A stretch of DNA of 64,000 nt, taken from assembly GCF_900637545.1 (NCBI RefSeq), contig NZ_LR134376.1:1507001-1571000 (forward strand), given 5' to 3'. The DNA comes from Aeromonas encheleia. GTDB lineage: Bacteria; Pseudomonadota; Gammaproteobacteria; Enterobacterales; Aeromonadaceae. Position 1 is the stretch's first letter. The number at the start of each line of letters is the position of its first letter. The notes below the pieces were generated by a model, which saw only the letters and a program-made list of their open reading frames with translations, made no database searches and had not been told where the DNA came from. Shown piece by piece: positions 52,024 through 63,824 of the stretch. A program made the translations under genes and the position numbers.

Positions 52024-52926
52024 ATGAAGACCCATTCCGATGAATTGACCCTGTTCGTGGCCGTGGTGGAGGCGGGCAGTTTTCGCCAGGCGGCGGAGAA
52101 TCTGGGAATGGACAACTCCGTGGTGAGCCGCGGCATCAAGCGGCTGGAGGAGAAGCTCTCCACAGTGCTGCTCAACCGCACCACCCGGCGGGTCAGCCTG
52201 ACCGAGGAGGGGAGCTGGTTCTATCAGCGGGCGGTGAAGGTGCTGACCGAGATGAGCGAGGCGGAGAGCCACCTGCTGATGCGCCGGGAGCAGCCGGAGG
52301 GGATACTGCGCGTTGACGCCGCCACCCCCTTCATCCTGCATCGGCTGGTGCCCATCATCGGCGAGTTTCGCCGCCGCTACCCCGGCATCGAGCTGCAGCT
52401 GCACAGCTCCGAGGGCTTCATCAACCTGATGGAGCGGCGGGTTGACATGGCCATTCGCATCGGCGAGCTGACCGACTCCTCCCTGCGCGCCCTCCCGCTC
52501 GGCCGCTCGCGGCTGCGGCTGCTGGCCTCTCCTGCTTACTTGAGCGAGCGGGGCACCCCGCGCCAACCGGCGGATCTGCTGGTGGGCCACGAGCTGCTCG
52601 GCTTTCTGCACCCCGATCACCTCAATCATTGGCCGCTGCTCAGCGAAGAGCAGGGGGACAGGTTCGCCATCAGCCCGACCCTGCGGGCCAGCAGCGGCGA
52701 GACCCTGCGCCAGCTGGCACTGGCAGGGCAGGGGATCGTCTGCCTGTCGGACTTCATGACAGGGCCGGATCGGGCGAGCGGCGCCCTGGTGGAGGTGCTG
52801 GCCCGCAGCAACAGCGGCGCCTCGCGCCCCATCAACGGGGTCTTCTACTCCGATGCCCAGCGCGACATCCGGTTGCGGGTCTGGCTCGACTTCCTGAGAG
52901 AGCAGCTCGGCAACCATTCGCTGTAG
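52024..52926 (+). CDS. LysR-type transcriptional regulator
   Basis: 300 residues from ATG 52024, with AGGA nine bases before; ATGs at 52015 and 52000 are in frame. Winged helix-turn-helix (GSFRQAAENLGMDNSVVSRG, about 18-37), NRTTRRVSLTEEG and the effector domain with RRVDMAIRIGEL place it in the CrgA/DsdC-like group. The divergent neighbour is the DUF6404 gene; target unknown. Confidence 0.92.
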   Translation: MKTHSDELTLFVAVVEAGSFRQAAENLGMDNSVVSRGIKRLEEKLSTVLLNRTTRRVSLTEEGSWFYQRAVKVLTEMSEAESHLLMRREQPEGILRVDAATPFILHRLVPIIGEFRRRYPGIELQLHSSEGFINLMERRVDMAIRIGELTDSSLRALPLGRSRLRLLASPAYLSERGTPRQPADLLVGHELLGFLHPDHLNHWPLLSEEQGDRFAISPTLRASSGETLRQLALAGQGIVCLSDFMTGPDRASGALVEVLARSNSGASRPINGVFYSDAQRDIRLRVWLDFLREQLGNHSL

Positions 52927-52972
52927 GGGAGAGCGGCCTCAGGCGCGCAATAGCAAACGAGCACCATAGAAA

Positions 52973-53005
52973 GAGGCCGACATCGCTGTCGGCCTCGTTG
53001 TTTTT
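52973..53005 (+). terminator. Terminator of the LysR gene
   Basis: GAGGCCGACA (52973-52982) pairs with TGTCGGCCTC (52987-52996), then GTTGTTTTT. Confidence 0.9.
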
Positions 53006-53032
53006 ACCCGGGGAAGGGGATCGGTTGCCCGA

Positions 53033-55413
<2,381 letters not shown>

Positions 55414-55899
55414 ACCTTTTTTCCTTATATCCACCCAGAGTAGGTTTGATGTTCCATCTCGTTATCTTTTTGTCCCATCTATTGCGCCCGAAAACGGTTT
55501 TTCTTGTTTTTTGAGTCGGCGCAAACGTTATGCTCGTTTGCGCTCGTTCTTGGACGAGAGAGAAAATAAACCTTCTGGGTGAATTCACCATCCCCCTGCC
55601 ACCGGAAATGTGGACAAGATCCCACTCATTGCTAAGAAAATGTGACGAAAAGCAACAGTGATTGGCGCAAATACTACTTAGGGGGTATCCCTATACCTTG
55701 CCATATATGGGGTGGAAGCCAATGAGCGATCACTCATTACATGACTTATTTTGTAATAAATCTGCAATATTTGAGTCTTCATCACAGATTGAATGTTCAC
55801 ATATGAGCACAATAGGCTCGCTTACGAATCAGGACTCATCTGGTCGTGGCAAGACCAGGGCACCCTCAACCGCCCATAACAACAATAAGGAAGCAGAAC
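55414..55899. promoter_or_regulatory. glpFK / glpT divergent control region
   Basis: 486 bp holding both promoters. GlpR-like sequences: ATGTTC-ACATAT-GAGCAC (55793-55810), compared with consensus ATGTTCG-N-CGAACAT, facing glpT; ATGCTCG (55530-55536) with a second CTCG nearby (about 55541-55547) on the glpF side. TGTGACGAAAAGC (about 55641) is a weak CRP-like half site. Promoter -10/-35 elements not fixed. No gene seen in the interval. Confidence 0.45.
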
Positions 55900-57258
55900 A
55901 TGCTTAGTCTCTTCAGGCCTGCACCCCACATCGACAGGCTACCGGCCGATAAGGTCGATCCCTTCTACAAGCGCATGCGTTGGCAGGTGTTTTTCGGGAT
56001 CTTCTTCGGCTACGCCGGTTACTACCTGGTGCGCAAGAACTTCAGCCTGGCGATGCCCTATCTGATCGAGCAGGGATTCTCCCGCGGTGATCTGGGCCTG
56101 GCCCTGTCCGGCGTCTCCATCGCCTACGGTCTGTCCAAGTTCCTGATGGGGAACGTGTCGGATCGCTCCAACGCGCGCTATTTCCTCTCCGCCGGCCTGC
56201 TGCTCTCGGCCGGCATCATGTTCATGATGGGGACTGTGCACTGGGCTACCTCCAGCATCGCCATCATGTTCGTGCTGCTGTTCCTGAACGGCTGGGTACA
56301 GGGCATGGGCTGGCCGCCCTGCGGTCGCACCATGGTGCACTGGTGGTCACAGAAAGAGCGTGGCGAAGTGGTCGCGGTCTGGAACGTGGCCCACAACGTG
56401 GGCGGCGGCATGATAGGTCCGCTGTTCATCCTCGGTATGGGCTGGTTCAACGACTGGCGCAGCGCCTTCTATGTGCCGGCCGCCGCCGCCGCCGCCATCG
56501 CGGTGATCGCCTTCTTCGTGATGCGCGATACCCCGCAATCGGTCGGCCTGCCGCCCATCGAGGAGTACAAGGAGGACTACCCGAAGGACTACAACGAGAG
56601 CCATGAGCAGGAGTTCTCCGCCAAGGAGATCTTCGTCAAGTACGTGCTGCACAACAAGCTGCTGTGGTACATCGCCATCGCCAACGCCTTCGTCTACCTC
56701 ATCCGTTACGGGGTGCTAGACTGGGCGCCGACCTACCTCAAGGAGGCCAAGGACTTCAGCGTCGACAGCTCCTCCTGGGCCTACTTCCTCTACGAGTGGG
56801 CCGGTATTCCGGGCACCCTGCTGTGCGGCTGGATCTCGGACAAGCTGTTCCAGGGTCGCCGTGCCCCGGCCGGTATCCTGTTCATGGTGCTGGTGACCGT
56901 TGCCGTGCTGGTCTACTGGCTCAACCCGGCTGGCAACCCGACCGTCGACATGATGGCGCTGGTGGCCATCGGCTTCCTGATCTACGGCCCCGTCATGCTG
57001 ATCGGTCTCTACGCCCTGGAGCTGGCACCCAAGAAGGCGGCCGGTACCGCGGCCGGTTTCACCGGGTTGTTCGGTTACTTGGGTGGTGCCGTGGCGGCCA
57101 ACGCCATGCTGGGCTACACAGTCGACCACTTCGGCTGGGATGGCGGCTTCATGGTGCTGACCGCGTCTTGCGTGCTCTCCATCATCTTGCTGGCCATGAC
57201 CCTCAAGCACGAGAACATTGCCGTCGCGGCCAAGAAAGCGGCTGCCGATAAGGCATAA
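55900..57258 (+). CDS. glpT: Glycerol-3-phosphate transporter
   Basis: Antiporter taking up glycerol-3-phosphate in exchange for phosphate. 452 residues, the same length as E. coli GlpT, from ATG 55900 with an AAGGAAG box. [55 protein letters not shown] and [14 protein letters not shown] are near-identical to GlpT; 12 membrane segments. A terminator separates it from glpR. Confidence 0.97.
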   Translation: MLSLFRPAPHIDRLPADKVDPFYKRMRWQVFFGIFFGYAGYYLVRKNFSLAMPYLIEQGFSRGDLGLALSGVSIAYGLSKFLMGNVSDRSNARYFLSAGLLLSAGIMFMMGTVHWATSSIAIMFVLLFLNGWVQGMGWPPCGRTMVHWWSQKERGEVVAVWNVAHNVGGGMIGPLFILGMGWFNDWRSAFYVPAAAAAAIAVIAFFVMRDTPQSVGLPPIEEYKEDYPKDYNESHEQEFSAKEIFVKYVLHNKLLWYIAIANAFVYLIRYGVLDWAPTYLKEAKDFSVDSSSWAYFLYEWAGIPGTLLCGWISDKLFQGRRAPAGILFMVLVTVAVLVYWLNPAGNPTVDMMALVAIGFLIYGPVMLIGLYALELAPKKAAGTAAGFTGLFGYLGGAVAANAMLGYTVDHFGWDGGFMVLTASCVLSIILLAMTLKHENIAVAAKKAAADKA

Positions 57259-57305
57259 AACGTGATCCTGACCTTATCGATCCCAAAGGGGATAAGGTAA
57301 ACTCC

Positions 57306-57337
57306 AAAAGGCCCCGCATTGCCGGGGCCTTTTTTCG
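57306..57337 (+). terminator. Terminator of glpT
   Basis: AAGGCCCCG (57308-57316) pairs with CGGGGCCTT (57323-57331), then TTTTT. Confidence 0.92.
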
Positions 57338-57358
57338 TCTCATCACCGGAGTGCAAGC

Positions 57359-58117
57359 GTGAAGCAAACCCAACGACATCTGGAGATCCTGGACGTCCTG
57401 ACGCGGCAGGGCTTTGTCTCGACCGACGATCTGGTGACCCACTTCGACGTCAGCCCCCAGACCATTCGCCGGGATCTGAACGATCTCGCCGAGCAGAACA
57501 AGATCCGGCGTCATCATGGCGGTGCCTCCCTGCATTCGAGTACCGTCAACACCGCCTACAGCGCCCGCAAGGTGATGCAACTCAAGGAGAAAGAGCGCAT
57601 CGCCCGCGAGGTGGCCGCCAATATTCCCGACGGCTCCTCCCTCTTCATCGATATCGGCACCACCACCGAGGCCATCGCTCGCGCCCTGCTTGATCACCGT
57701 GAGCTGCGCATCGTCACCAACAACCTCAACGTCGCCAGCATCCTCACCGCCAAGGATGACTTCACCGTCATCATCGCCGGTGGCGAGATCCGCAACCGGG
57801 ATGGCGGCATAGTGGGGGAGGCGACCCGTGACTTCATCGGCCAGTTCCGCATGGACTATGGCGTCATCGGCATCTCGGGCATCGACAACGACGGCTCCCT
57901 GCTCGATTTCGATTACCACGAGGTGAAGATCGCCCAGGCCATCATCGCCCACTCCCGCCAGGTGTTCCTGGCCGCCGACCACACCAAGTTCGGTCGCAAT
58001 GCCATGGTCAACCTCGGCAACCTCAGCCAGATCCACGCCATGTTCACCGATCAGGAGCCGCCGGAGAAGCTGCTGCGGCTGATGTCCCAGCACCAGATCG
58101 AGTGCCACATCTGCTGA
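57359..58117 (+). CDS. glpR: Glycerol-3-phosphate regulon repressor
   Basis: DeoR-family repressor released by glycerol-3-phosphate. Start is GTG 57359 with CGGAG eight bases before. 252 residues: N-terminal helix-turn-helix (VSTDDLVTHFDVSPQTIRRDL, key part VSPQTIRRDL), IRRHHGGA, and the sugar-phosphate-binding domain with DIGTTTEAIARAL and IIAGGEIRNRDGGIVG. Sits between glpT and glpD; candidate operators flank both targets. Confidence 0.95.
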   Translation: MKQTQRHLEILDVLTRQGFVSTDDLVTHFDVSPQTIRRDLNDLAEQNKIRRHHGGASLHSSTVNTAYSARKVMQLKEKERIAREVAANIPDGSSLFIDIGTTTEAIARALLDHRELRIVTNNLNVASILTAKDDFTVIIAGGEIRNRDGGIVGEATRDFIGQFRMDYGVIGISGIDNDGSLLDFDYHEVKIAQAIIAHSRQVFLAADHTKFGRNAMVNLGNLSQIHAMFTDQEPPEKLLRLMSQHQIECHIC

Positions 58118-58143
58118 TAACCCCGTAACCCGCACCGGCATCA

Positions 58144-58180
58144 GGCCGCCACGCTGGCGGCCGCTTCCTTTCTGCTTTAT
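58144..58180 (+). terminator. Terminator of glpR
   Basis: GGCCGCC (58144-58150) pairs with GGCGGCC (58156-58162), followed by GCTTCCTTTCTGCTTT. Confidence 0.6.
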
Positions 58181-58299
58181 CCCTGTTTTCGCCCTCTGTA
58201 CCCGCGCCCCTGTGCGCACCTCATCCCTTCCTGGCTATTCCGTCACCGATTGGCAGCATTTTTAGCATTGTCAGAACAATCGCGATCACATTTCCCTCA

Positions 58300-58415
58300 T
58301 AAAATGTTCGTTTATCATTTTTTCATGTTCTAATATGAGCGAAATCAAACATTGCCGGCCTGGCAAACCAAAATAAGAAAGTAGGTGAACATGAGCGAAC
58401 ATTATGATCTGGTCG
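58300..58415 (+). promoter_or_regulatory. GlpR-like operators at glpD
   Basis: ATGTTCGTTTATCATTTTTT (from about 58303) and ATGTTC-TAATAT-GAGCGAAAT (from about 58326) resemble GlpR sites (ATGTTCG.T...CGAACAT). The start of glpD itself contains GAGCGAACATT, a right-half match overlapping the ATG at 58391. TCGCGATCACAT (about 58280) has a good right-half CRP match. Positions suit repression of glpD. Confidence 0.55.
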
Positions 58416-59878
58416 TCGTCGGCGGCGGCATCAACGGAGTCGGCATCGCGGCAGATGCGGCGGGGCGGGGGCTGAAGGTGGCGTTGTTCGAGGCCCAGGA
58501 TCTCGCCTCTGCCACCTCCTCCAACTCCAGCAAGCTGATCCACGGTGGCCTGCGCTACCTCGAGCACTACGAGTTCCGGCTGGTGAAAGAGGCCCTTGCC
58601 GAGCGAGAGGTGCTGCTCGGCATGGCGCCCCACATCGCCCGCCCCATGCGTTTTCGCCTGCCACACCGCCCGCACCTGCGCCCGGCCTGGATGATCCGCG
58701 CCGGCCTCTTCCTCTACGACAACCTGGCCAAGCGCGACCGGCTCAAGGGCAGTTGCGGCGTGCGCTTCCTGCCGCAGGACGGGCTGAAGAGCGGCATCGG
58801 CAAGGGATTCGAATACTCGGATGCCTGGGTGGATGACGCCCGGCTGGTGGTGCTCAACGCCATGATGGCCCGCGACAAGGGCGCCGAGGTGCAGACTCGC
58901 ACCCGCTGCATCAAGGCGGTACGCGGCTCCAAGCACTGGACCCTGACCCTGGAGCGGGCGGGGGGCGAGCAGTTCAGTGTCACCTGCCGCGCCCTGGTCA
59001 ATGCGGCCGGCCCCTGGGTCAAGACCTTCTACGACGAGAGCCTGCACGAGAAATCCCCGCGCGGTATCCGCCTGATCAAGGGCAGCCACATCATAGTGCC
59101 GCGCATTCACGAGCGCGAAGAGGCCTACATACTGCAAAACGAGGACAACCGCATCGTCTTCGTCATCCCTTACCAGCAGGATTACTCCCTGATCGGCACC
59201 ACGGACGTGGAGCACAAGGGCGATCCGCGCGAGGCGAAGATCAGCGCCGCCGAGGTGGATTACCTGTGCCAGGTGGTCAACGCCCACTTCACCCGCCAGA
59301 TCTCGCCCGCCGAGGTGATCTGGACCTATGCCGGGGTGCGCCCGCTCTGCGATGACGAGTCCGACTCGCCCCAGGCGGTGACCCGCGACTACACGCTCGA
59401 ACTCAGTGGCGAATCCGATGGCGCGCCGCTGCTGTCGGTGTTTGGCGGCAAGCTCACCACCTATCGCAAGCTGGCCCAGGCCGCCTGCAACAAGCTCAAG
59501 CCCTGGTTCGGCCAGATGGGGGAGGACTGGACCGCCTTCAGCCGGTTGCCGGGCGGCGAGTTCGACTGCACCACCGCCGAGCTGGCCCGCGCCTATCTGC
59601 TCGAGTTTGACTGGCTGGACGAGCGCAGTGCCCGCCGCATCGCCGAGGCCTATGGCAGCCACGCCCGCCTCTGGCTGCACGAGGCGCGCGGTCAGCACTT
59701 TGGTGCCGGCCTGTACGAGTCGGAAGTGCGTTACCTGATGCACCGCGAGTGGGCCCATTCGCTGGAAGATATCCTGTGGCGCCGCAGCAAGCTGGGGCTG
59801 CGCCTGTCCCAGCCTGAGCAGCTGCAACTGCACGCCTGGCTGGAGCAACACCAGCACGCCCTGCCCAAGGCCAGCTGA
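58391..59878 (+). CDS. glpD: Aerobic glycerol-3-phosphate dehydrogenase
   Basis: FAD enzyme at the inner membrane that oxidises glycerol-3-phosphate to dihydroxyacetone phosphate and reduces quinone. 495 residues from ATG 58391 (GTG two codons before is less likely). VVVGGGINGVGIAADAAGRG (FAD-binding), SSNSSKLIHGGLRYLE, WTYAGVRPLCDDES and LSVFGGKLTTYRKLAQ match GlpD. Followed by a hairpin and glpQ. Confidence 0.97.
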   Translation: MSEHYDLVVVGGGINGVGIAADAAGRGLKVALFEAQDLASATSSNSSKLIHGGLRYLEHYEFRLVKEALAEREVLLGMAPHIARPMRFRLPHRPHLRPAWMIRAGLFLYDNLAKRDRLKGSCGVRFLPQDGLKSGIGKGFEYSDAWVDDARLVVLNAMMARDKGAEVQTRTRCIKAVRGSKHWTLTLERAGGEQFSVTCRALVNAAGPWVKTFYDESLHEKSPRGIRLIKGSHIIVPRIHEREEAYILQNEDNRIVFVIPYQQDYSLIGTTDVEHKGDPREAKISAAEVDYLCQVVNAHFTRQISPAEVIWTYAGVRPLCDDESDSPQAVTRDYTLELSGESDGAPLLSVFGGKLTTYRKLAQAACNKLKPWFGQMGEDWTAFSRLPGGEFDCTTAELARAYLLEFDWLDERSARRIAEAYGSHARLWLHEARGQHFGAGLYESEVRYLMHREWAHSLEDILWRRSKLGLRLSQPEQLQLHAWLEQHQHALPKAS

Positions 59879-59887
59879 TGAAGAAGC

Positions 59888-59907
59888 GGGCGGCCCCTTG
59901 GCCGCCC
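59888..59907 (+). terminator. Hairpin between glpD and glpQ
   Basis: GGGCGGCC (59888-59895) pairs with GGCCGCCC (59900-59907), loop CCTT. No T-run; may limit readthrough to glpQ. A TATAAC near 59935 could be the -10 of a separate glpQ promoter. Confidence 0.5.
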
Positions 59908-59980
59908 GTCGTCAAAATGCAATAAACCTCTGCTATAACAATAACCTACATTCAACACACAATAATAAAGAGCATCACCT

Positions 59981-61060
59981 ATGAAGAAACGTCCTCTCTC
60001 CCTGGTCGCCCTTGGCCTCGGGGCCGTCCTCGCCTTGCCCGCCCTGGCGGCCGACGAAGGCAAGATAGTGATCGCCCACCGCGGCGCCTCCGGTTACCTG
60101 CCTGAGCACACGCTCGAGTCCAAAGCCTTGGCCTATGGCATGGGGGCCGATTACCTGGAGCAGGATCTGGTGATGACCAAGGATGACCAGCTGGTGGTGA
60201 TGCACGATCACTTCCTCGATGGCATCACAGACGTGGCCGAGCGCTTCCCCGACCGGGCCCGTCCGGATGGTCGTTACTACGTGGTGGATTTCACCCTGGC
60301 CGAGGTGCGCTCGCTGCGCATGACGGAGCCGTTCCAGCTGGTGGATGGCAAGCAGGTGCCTGTCTATCCGGCCCGTTTCCCGCTGTGGCAGTCCAGCTTC
60401 CAGATCCACACCTTCCAGGAAGAGATAGAGATGATCCAGGGGCTCAACAAGAGCACCGGCAACAACATCGGCATCTACCCGGAGATAAAAGCGCCCTGGC
60501 TGTTCCGTCACGAAGGCAAGGACATCTCCAAGGCGGTGCTGCAGGTGCTCAAGCAGTACGGCTACACCAACAAAGAGAGCAAGATCTACCTGCAGAGCTT
60601 CGATGCCGATGAGCTCAAGCGCATCGACGGCGAGCTGATGCCGGCCCTGGGGATGGACTTGAAGCTGGTGCAGCTGATGGCCGAGACCGACTGGAACGAG
60701 ACCATGGTCTACGACGCCAAGGGCAAGGCGACCCCCTACGACTACGGCTGGATGTTCAAGCCGGGCGCCATGAAGACGATCGCCGGCTATGCCGACGGCA
60801 TAGGCCCCTGGAAGCCGATGATAGTCACCGAGCCGGGCACCCCGGGCAAGCCGGTGTTCACCGGCATGGTGAAGGAGGCCCATGCCGCCGGCCTGAAGGT
60901 GCATCCTTATACCTTCCGCCAGGACCAGGGTCAGATCCCGGCCTATGCGAAAGACTTCACCGACCTGCTCAACATCTTCCTCTATCAGGCCGATGTGGAC
61001 GGGGTGTTCAGCGACTTCCCGGACAAGGCGGTCGCGGTCATCAAGGCGCACGGCAAATAA
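59981..61060 (+). CDS. glpQ: Periplasmic glycerophosphodiester phosphodiesterase
   Basis: Releases glycerol-3-phosphate from glycerophosphodiesters in the periplasm, for GlpT. 359 residues with a signal peptide (cleavage after LAA, near residue 24). HRGASGYLPEHT and EQDLVMTKDDQLVVMHDHFLD carry the catalytic His and metal ligands; KAPWLFRHEGKD and HPYTFRQDQG are typical. Completes the glp set. Confidence 0.96.
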   Translation: MKKRPLSLVALGLGAVLALPALAADEGKIVIAHRGASGYLPEHTLESKALAYGMGADYLEQDLVMTKDDQLVVMHDHFLDGITDVAERFPDRARPDGRYYVVDFTLAEVRSLRMTEPFQLVDGKQVPVYPARFPLWQSSFQIHTFQEEIEMIQGLNKSTGNNIGIYPEIKAPWLFRHEGKDISKAVLQVLKQYGYTNKESKIYLQSFDADELKRIDGELMPALGMDLKLVQLMAETDWNETMVYDAKGKATPYDYGWMFKPGAMKTIAGYADGIGPWKPMIVTEPGTPGKPVFTGMVKEAHAAGLKVHPYTFRQDQGQIPAYAKDFTDLLNIFLYQADVDGVFSDFPDKAVAVIKAHGK

Positions 61061-61085
61061 TAAAAGAAGAGCAACACGGGAACGC

Positions 61086-61114
61086 AAGCGGGGCCAAGGT
61101 GCCCCGCTTTTTTA
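61086..61114 (+). terminator. Terminator of glpQ
   Basis: AAGCGGGGC (61086-61094) pairs with GCCCCGCTT (61101-61109), then TTTTA. Confidence 0.92.
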
Positions 61115-61188
61115 TGGCATATTGAGAATCTGGACCGCGGCCGGGGAGGGGAAGGGGACTTGTATAGGGATACTCTCAGCATGGCGAG

Positions 61189-61206
61189 TGTAACTTTATG
61201 TTTACG
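61189..61206. promoter_or_regulatory. TyrR-box-like site upstream of aroF, distal
   Basis: TGTAAC-N6-TTTACG against the TyrR consensus TGTAAA-N6-TTTACA, a 10 of 12 match in the conserved positions. About 220 bp before the aroF start. Confidence 0.65.
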
Positions 61207-61367
61207 GGTTTGGTGGTTAAGACACCTTTGTCACGCTACTTTCGGGTGCCACTCGTCGTCATGCTGGTTGTTTATCCACCTAATGGAGAATGAAACCGCT
61301 GGTTTCACTTGATTGTTTGTTTTTCCTTGGTAATGTGGGGGCGGTTGCGTAACAAAGCGCTGACTTG

Positions 61368-61385
61368 TGTAAACAATAAAGTACA
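61368..61385. promoter_or_regulatory. TyrR-box-like site upstream of aroF, proximal
   Basis: TGTAAA-N6-AGTACA: left half perfect, right half keeps TACA. About 42 bp before the aroF start, near the expected promoter, as expected for repression. The 366-bp region from 61061 has no other clear gene. Confidence 0.6.
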
Positions 61386-61426
61386 CTTCGCGCTTTTTGG
61401 CTTAATACAGTAGAGAGAATGAGATC

Positions 61427-62500
61427 ATGCAGAGAGACCCCCTGAACAACATCCATATCCAGTCCGAACAAGTGATGATCACGCCTGCCCAGCTCAAGGA
61501 GAAGTTACCCATCTCCGCCCAGGCGCTGGCATTCGTGCAAGGGGCCCGCACCACCATAGCCGACATCATCCATCGTCGCGATCACCGCCTGTTGGTGATC
61601 TGTGGACCCTGCTCCATCCACGACATGGACGCCGCCAAAGAGTACGCAACCAGACTCAAAGCGCTGCATGACGCCTATCAGGATTCTCTCTACATAGTCA
61701 TGCGGGTCTACTTTGAGAAGCCGCGCACCACGGTCGGCTGGAAGGGCTTCATCAACGATCCGAATTTGGATGGCACCTTCGACGTGGAGCTGGGGCTGCA
61801 TCGCGCCCGTGAGCTGCTCTGCTGGCTGGCGGAGCTGGAGTTGCCGCTGGCGACCGAGGCGCTGGACCCCATCAGCCCGCAATACCTGGCGGAGCTGTTC
61901 TCCTGGTCTGCCATCGGCGCTCGTACCACCGAATCCCAGACCCACAGAGAGATGGCCTCCGGCCTCTCCATGCCGGTCGGCTTCAAGAACGGCACCGACG
62001 GCAACCTCGGCACCGCCATCAACGCGCTGCAGGCGGCCTCCAGCCCCCATGCCTTCATGGGCATCAACCAGCAGGGTCAGGTCGCCCTGCTGCAGACCCA
62101 GGGCAACCCGGACGGCCACGTGATCCTGCGCGGCGGCAAGCACCCGAACTACGACTCGGTCAATGTGTCGCTGGCGGAAGAGGCGCTGGAGAAGGCGGGC
62201 CTGCTGCCCGGACTGGTGGTGGATTGCAGCCACGGCAACTCCAGCAAGGATCATCGCCTGCAACCCAAGGTGGCCGACAACGTCATCCACCAGATCCAGG
62301 AGGGCAACAGCTCCATCATAGGGGTGATGCTCGAATCCAACCTGCTGGAGGGCAATCAGTCCAGCGAGCAGCCCAAGGAGCAGATGCGCTACGGGGTCTC
62401 CATCACCGATGCCTGCATCGACTGGGACACCACCGCCACCCTGCTGGCACGTTGCCACAGCCAGCTGGCGACCCCTCTCAAGGGCAGAACCTCGTCTTAA
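61427..62500 (+). CDS. aroF: 3-deoxy-7-phosphoheptulonate synthase (tyrosine-type)
   Basis: First step of aromatic amino acid synthesis, condensing phosphoenolpyruvate and erythrose-4-phosphate. 357 residues matching AroF/AroG/AroH: CGPCSIHDMDAA, KPRTTVGWKGFINDPNLDG (split as KPRTTVGWKG), ATEALDPISPQY, GARTTESQTHREMASGLSMP and VDCSHGNSSKDH. The pairing with tyrA and the TyrR boxes point to the tyrosine-sensitive isozyme AroF. Confidence 0.95.
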   Translation: MQRDPLNNIHIQSEQVMITPAQLKEKLPISAQALAFVQGARTTIADIIHRRDHRLLVICGPCSIHDMDAAKEYATRLKALHDAYQDSLYIVMRVYFEKPRTTVGWKGFINDPNLDGTFDVELGLHRARELLCWLAELELPLATEALDPISPQYLAELFSWSAIGARTTESQTHREMASGLSMPVGFKNGTDGNLGTAINALQAASSPHAFMGINQQGQVALLQTQGNPDGHVILRGGKHPNYDSVNVSLAEEALEKAGLLPGLVVDCSHGNSSKDHRLQPKVADNVIHQIQEGNSSIIGVMLESNLLEGNQSSEQPKEQMRYGVSITDACIDWDTTATLLARCHSQLATPLKGRTSS

Positions 62501-62528
62501 GCCGTGGTATCTTGTCTGACGGAAAGTC

Positions 62529-62561
62529 GAGAACGGCACACCCCTTGGCTGTGCCGTTCTC
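62529..62561 (+). terminator. Hairpin between aroF and tyrA
   Basis: GAGAACGGCACA (62529-62540) and TGTGCCGTTCTC (62550-62561) are exact complements, then GTGACATCTTGTTG. Weak T content; an attenuator or mRNA-stability hairpin rather than full terminator. A second dyad GGCGCCGC/GCGGCGCC (about 62594-62613) stands just before the tyrA ribosome binding site. Confidence 0.6.
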
Positions 62562-62628
62562 GTGACATCTTGTTGTCATCGATTGAATCACAGGGCGCCG
62601 CCGCCAGCGGCGCCAGCAGGGACCGGAT

Positions 62629-63756
62629 ATGGCTGAAGAGTTGAATGCCCTCAGAGACAAGATTGATGCGGTAGATCGGCAGTTGATCGATCTGCTGGCG
62701 GAGCGTCTGGCCCTGGTGGGGGAAGTGGGCGAGGTGAAGAGTCGGCACGGCCTGCCCATCTACGCGCCGGATCGGGAGGCGAGCATGCTGGCCCGCCGCC
62801 GGGCCGAGGCCGAGGCGCTCGGGGTGCCGGGGGATCTCATCGAGGATGTGCTGCGCCGGGTGATGCGCGAATCCTACGCCAGCGAGAAAGATACCGGCTT
62901 CAAGTGCATGAAGCCGACTCTGGGCAAGGTGGTCATCATCGGCGGCCAGGGCCAGCTTGGCCGGCTGTTCGGCCATATGTTCAGCCTCTCCGGCTATCGC
63001 GTCGAGACCCTGGAGCAGGCCGACTGGCCGAGGGCCGATGCCATCCTGGCCGGTGCTGGCCTGGTGATGGTGGCGGTACCCATCGACATCACCTGCCAGA
63101 TCATCGACCGGCTCGGCCACTTGCCCGCCGATTGCCTGCTGGTGGATGTCACCAGCGTCAAGGGGGAGCCGCTCGCTCACATGCTGGCGGTACACCAGGG
63201 GCCGGTATTGGGGCTGCACCCCATGTTCGGGCCGGACGTGGCCAGCCTCGCCAAGCAGGTGATCGTCTGCTGCCAGGGCCGGGACCCGGCCGCCAGCCAG
63301 TGGCTGCTGGATCAGATGACCATCTGGGGCGCCCGCCTGCAGCAGGTCGAGGCCCGCGCCCACGATGAGGCCATGACCCTCATTCAGGCGCTGCGTCACT
63401 TCGCGACCTTCGCCTACGGCTGGCACCTCTCTCAAGAGCGGGCCAATCTGGACAGGCTGCTGGCCCTGAGCTCCCCCATCTACCGGCTGGAGCTCGCCAT
63501 GGTGGGACGGCTGTTCGCCCAGGATCCCGAGCTCTATGCCGACATCATCCTCTCGTCGCCGCAGAATCTGGCGATGATCCGCCGCTACTACCAGAACTTC
63601 GGTGAGGTGCTGGGGTTGCTGGAGCAGGGGGACAGGGCCGGCTTCATCGAGGCCTTCTCGCAGGTCTCCGGCTTCTTCGGCGAACATGCCGACGAGTTCC
63701 TGCGCGAGAGCCGCATGCTGCTGGCCCAGGCCAACGACCGCCGCCAGCACGGCTGA
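62629..63756 (+). CDS. tyrA: Bifunctional chorismate mutase / prephenate dehydrogenase
   Basis: Makes 4-hydroxyphenylpyruvate from chorismate for tyrosine. 375 residues: chorismate mutase (about 1-90: [31 protein letters not shown]), then prephenate dehydrogenase with [16 protein letters not shown] (NAD-binding, near 101-118), [20 protein letters not shown] and [12 protein letters not shown]. Partner of aroF in one unit. Confidence 0.97.
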   Translation: MAEELNALRDKIDAVDRQLIDLLAERLALVGEVGEVKSRHGLPIYAPDREASMLARRRAEAEALGVPGDLIEDVLRRVMRESYASEKDTGFKCMKPTLGKVVIIGGQGQLGRLFGHMFSLSGYRVETLEQADWPRADAILAGAGLVMVAVPIDITCQIIDRLGHLPADCLLVDVTSVKGEPLAHMLAVHQGPVLGLHPMFGPDVASLAKQVIVCCQGRDPAASQWLLDQMTIWGARLQQVEARAHDEAMTLIQALRHFATFAYGWHLSQERANLDRLLALSSPIYRLELAMVGRLFAQDPELYADIILSSPQNLAMIRRYYQNFGEVLGLLEQGDRAGFIEAFSQVSGFFGEHADEFLRESRMLLAQANDRRQHG

Positions 63757-63774
63757 GGCGGCGTGCATCCATAC

Positions 63775-63803
63775 AAAAGGGGCCCTCGGGGCCCCTTTTG
63801 CTG
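63775..63803. terminator. Bidirectional terminator after tyrA
   Basis: AAAAGGGGCCC (63775-63785) and GGGCCCCTTTT (63789-63799) with a 3-base loop. Confidence 0.92.
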
Positions 63804-63824
63804 TCTGTGCTATCCAGTCTGGGA

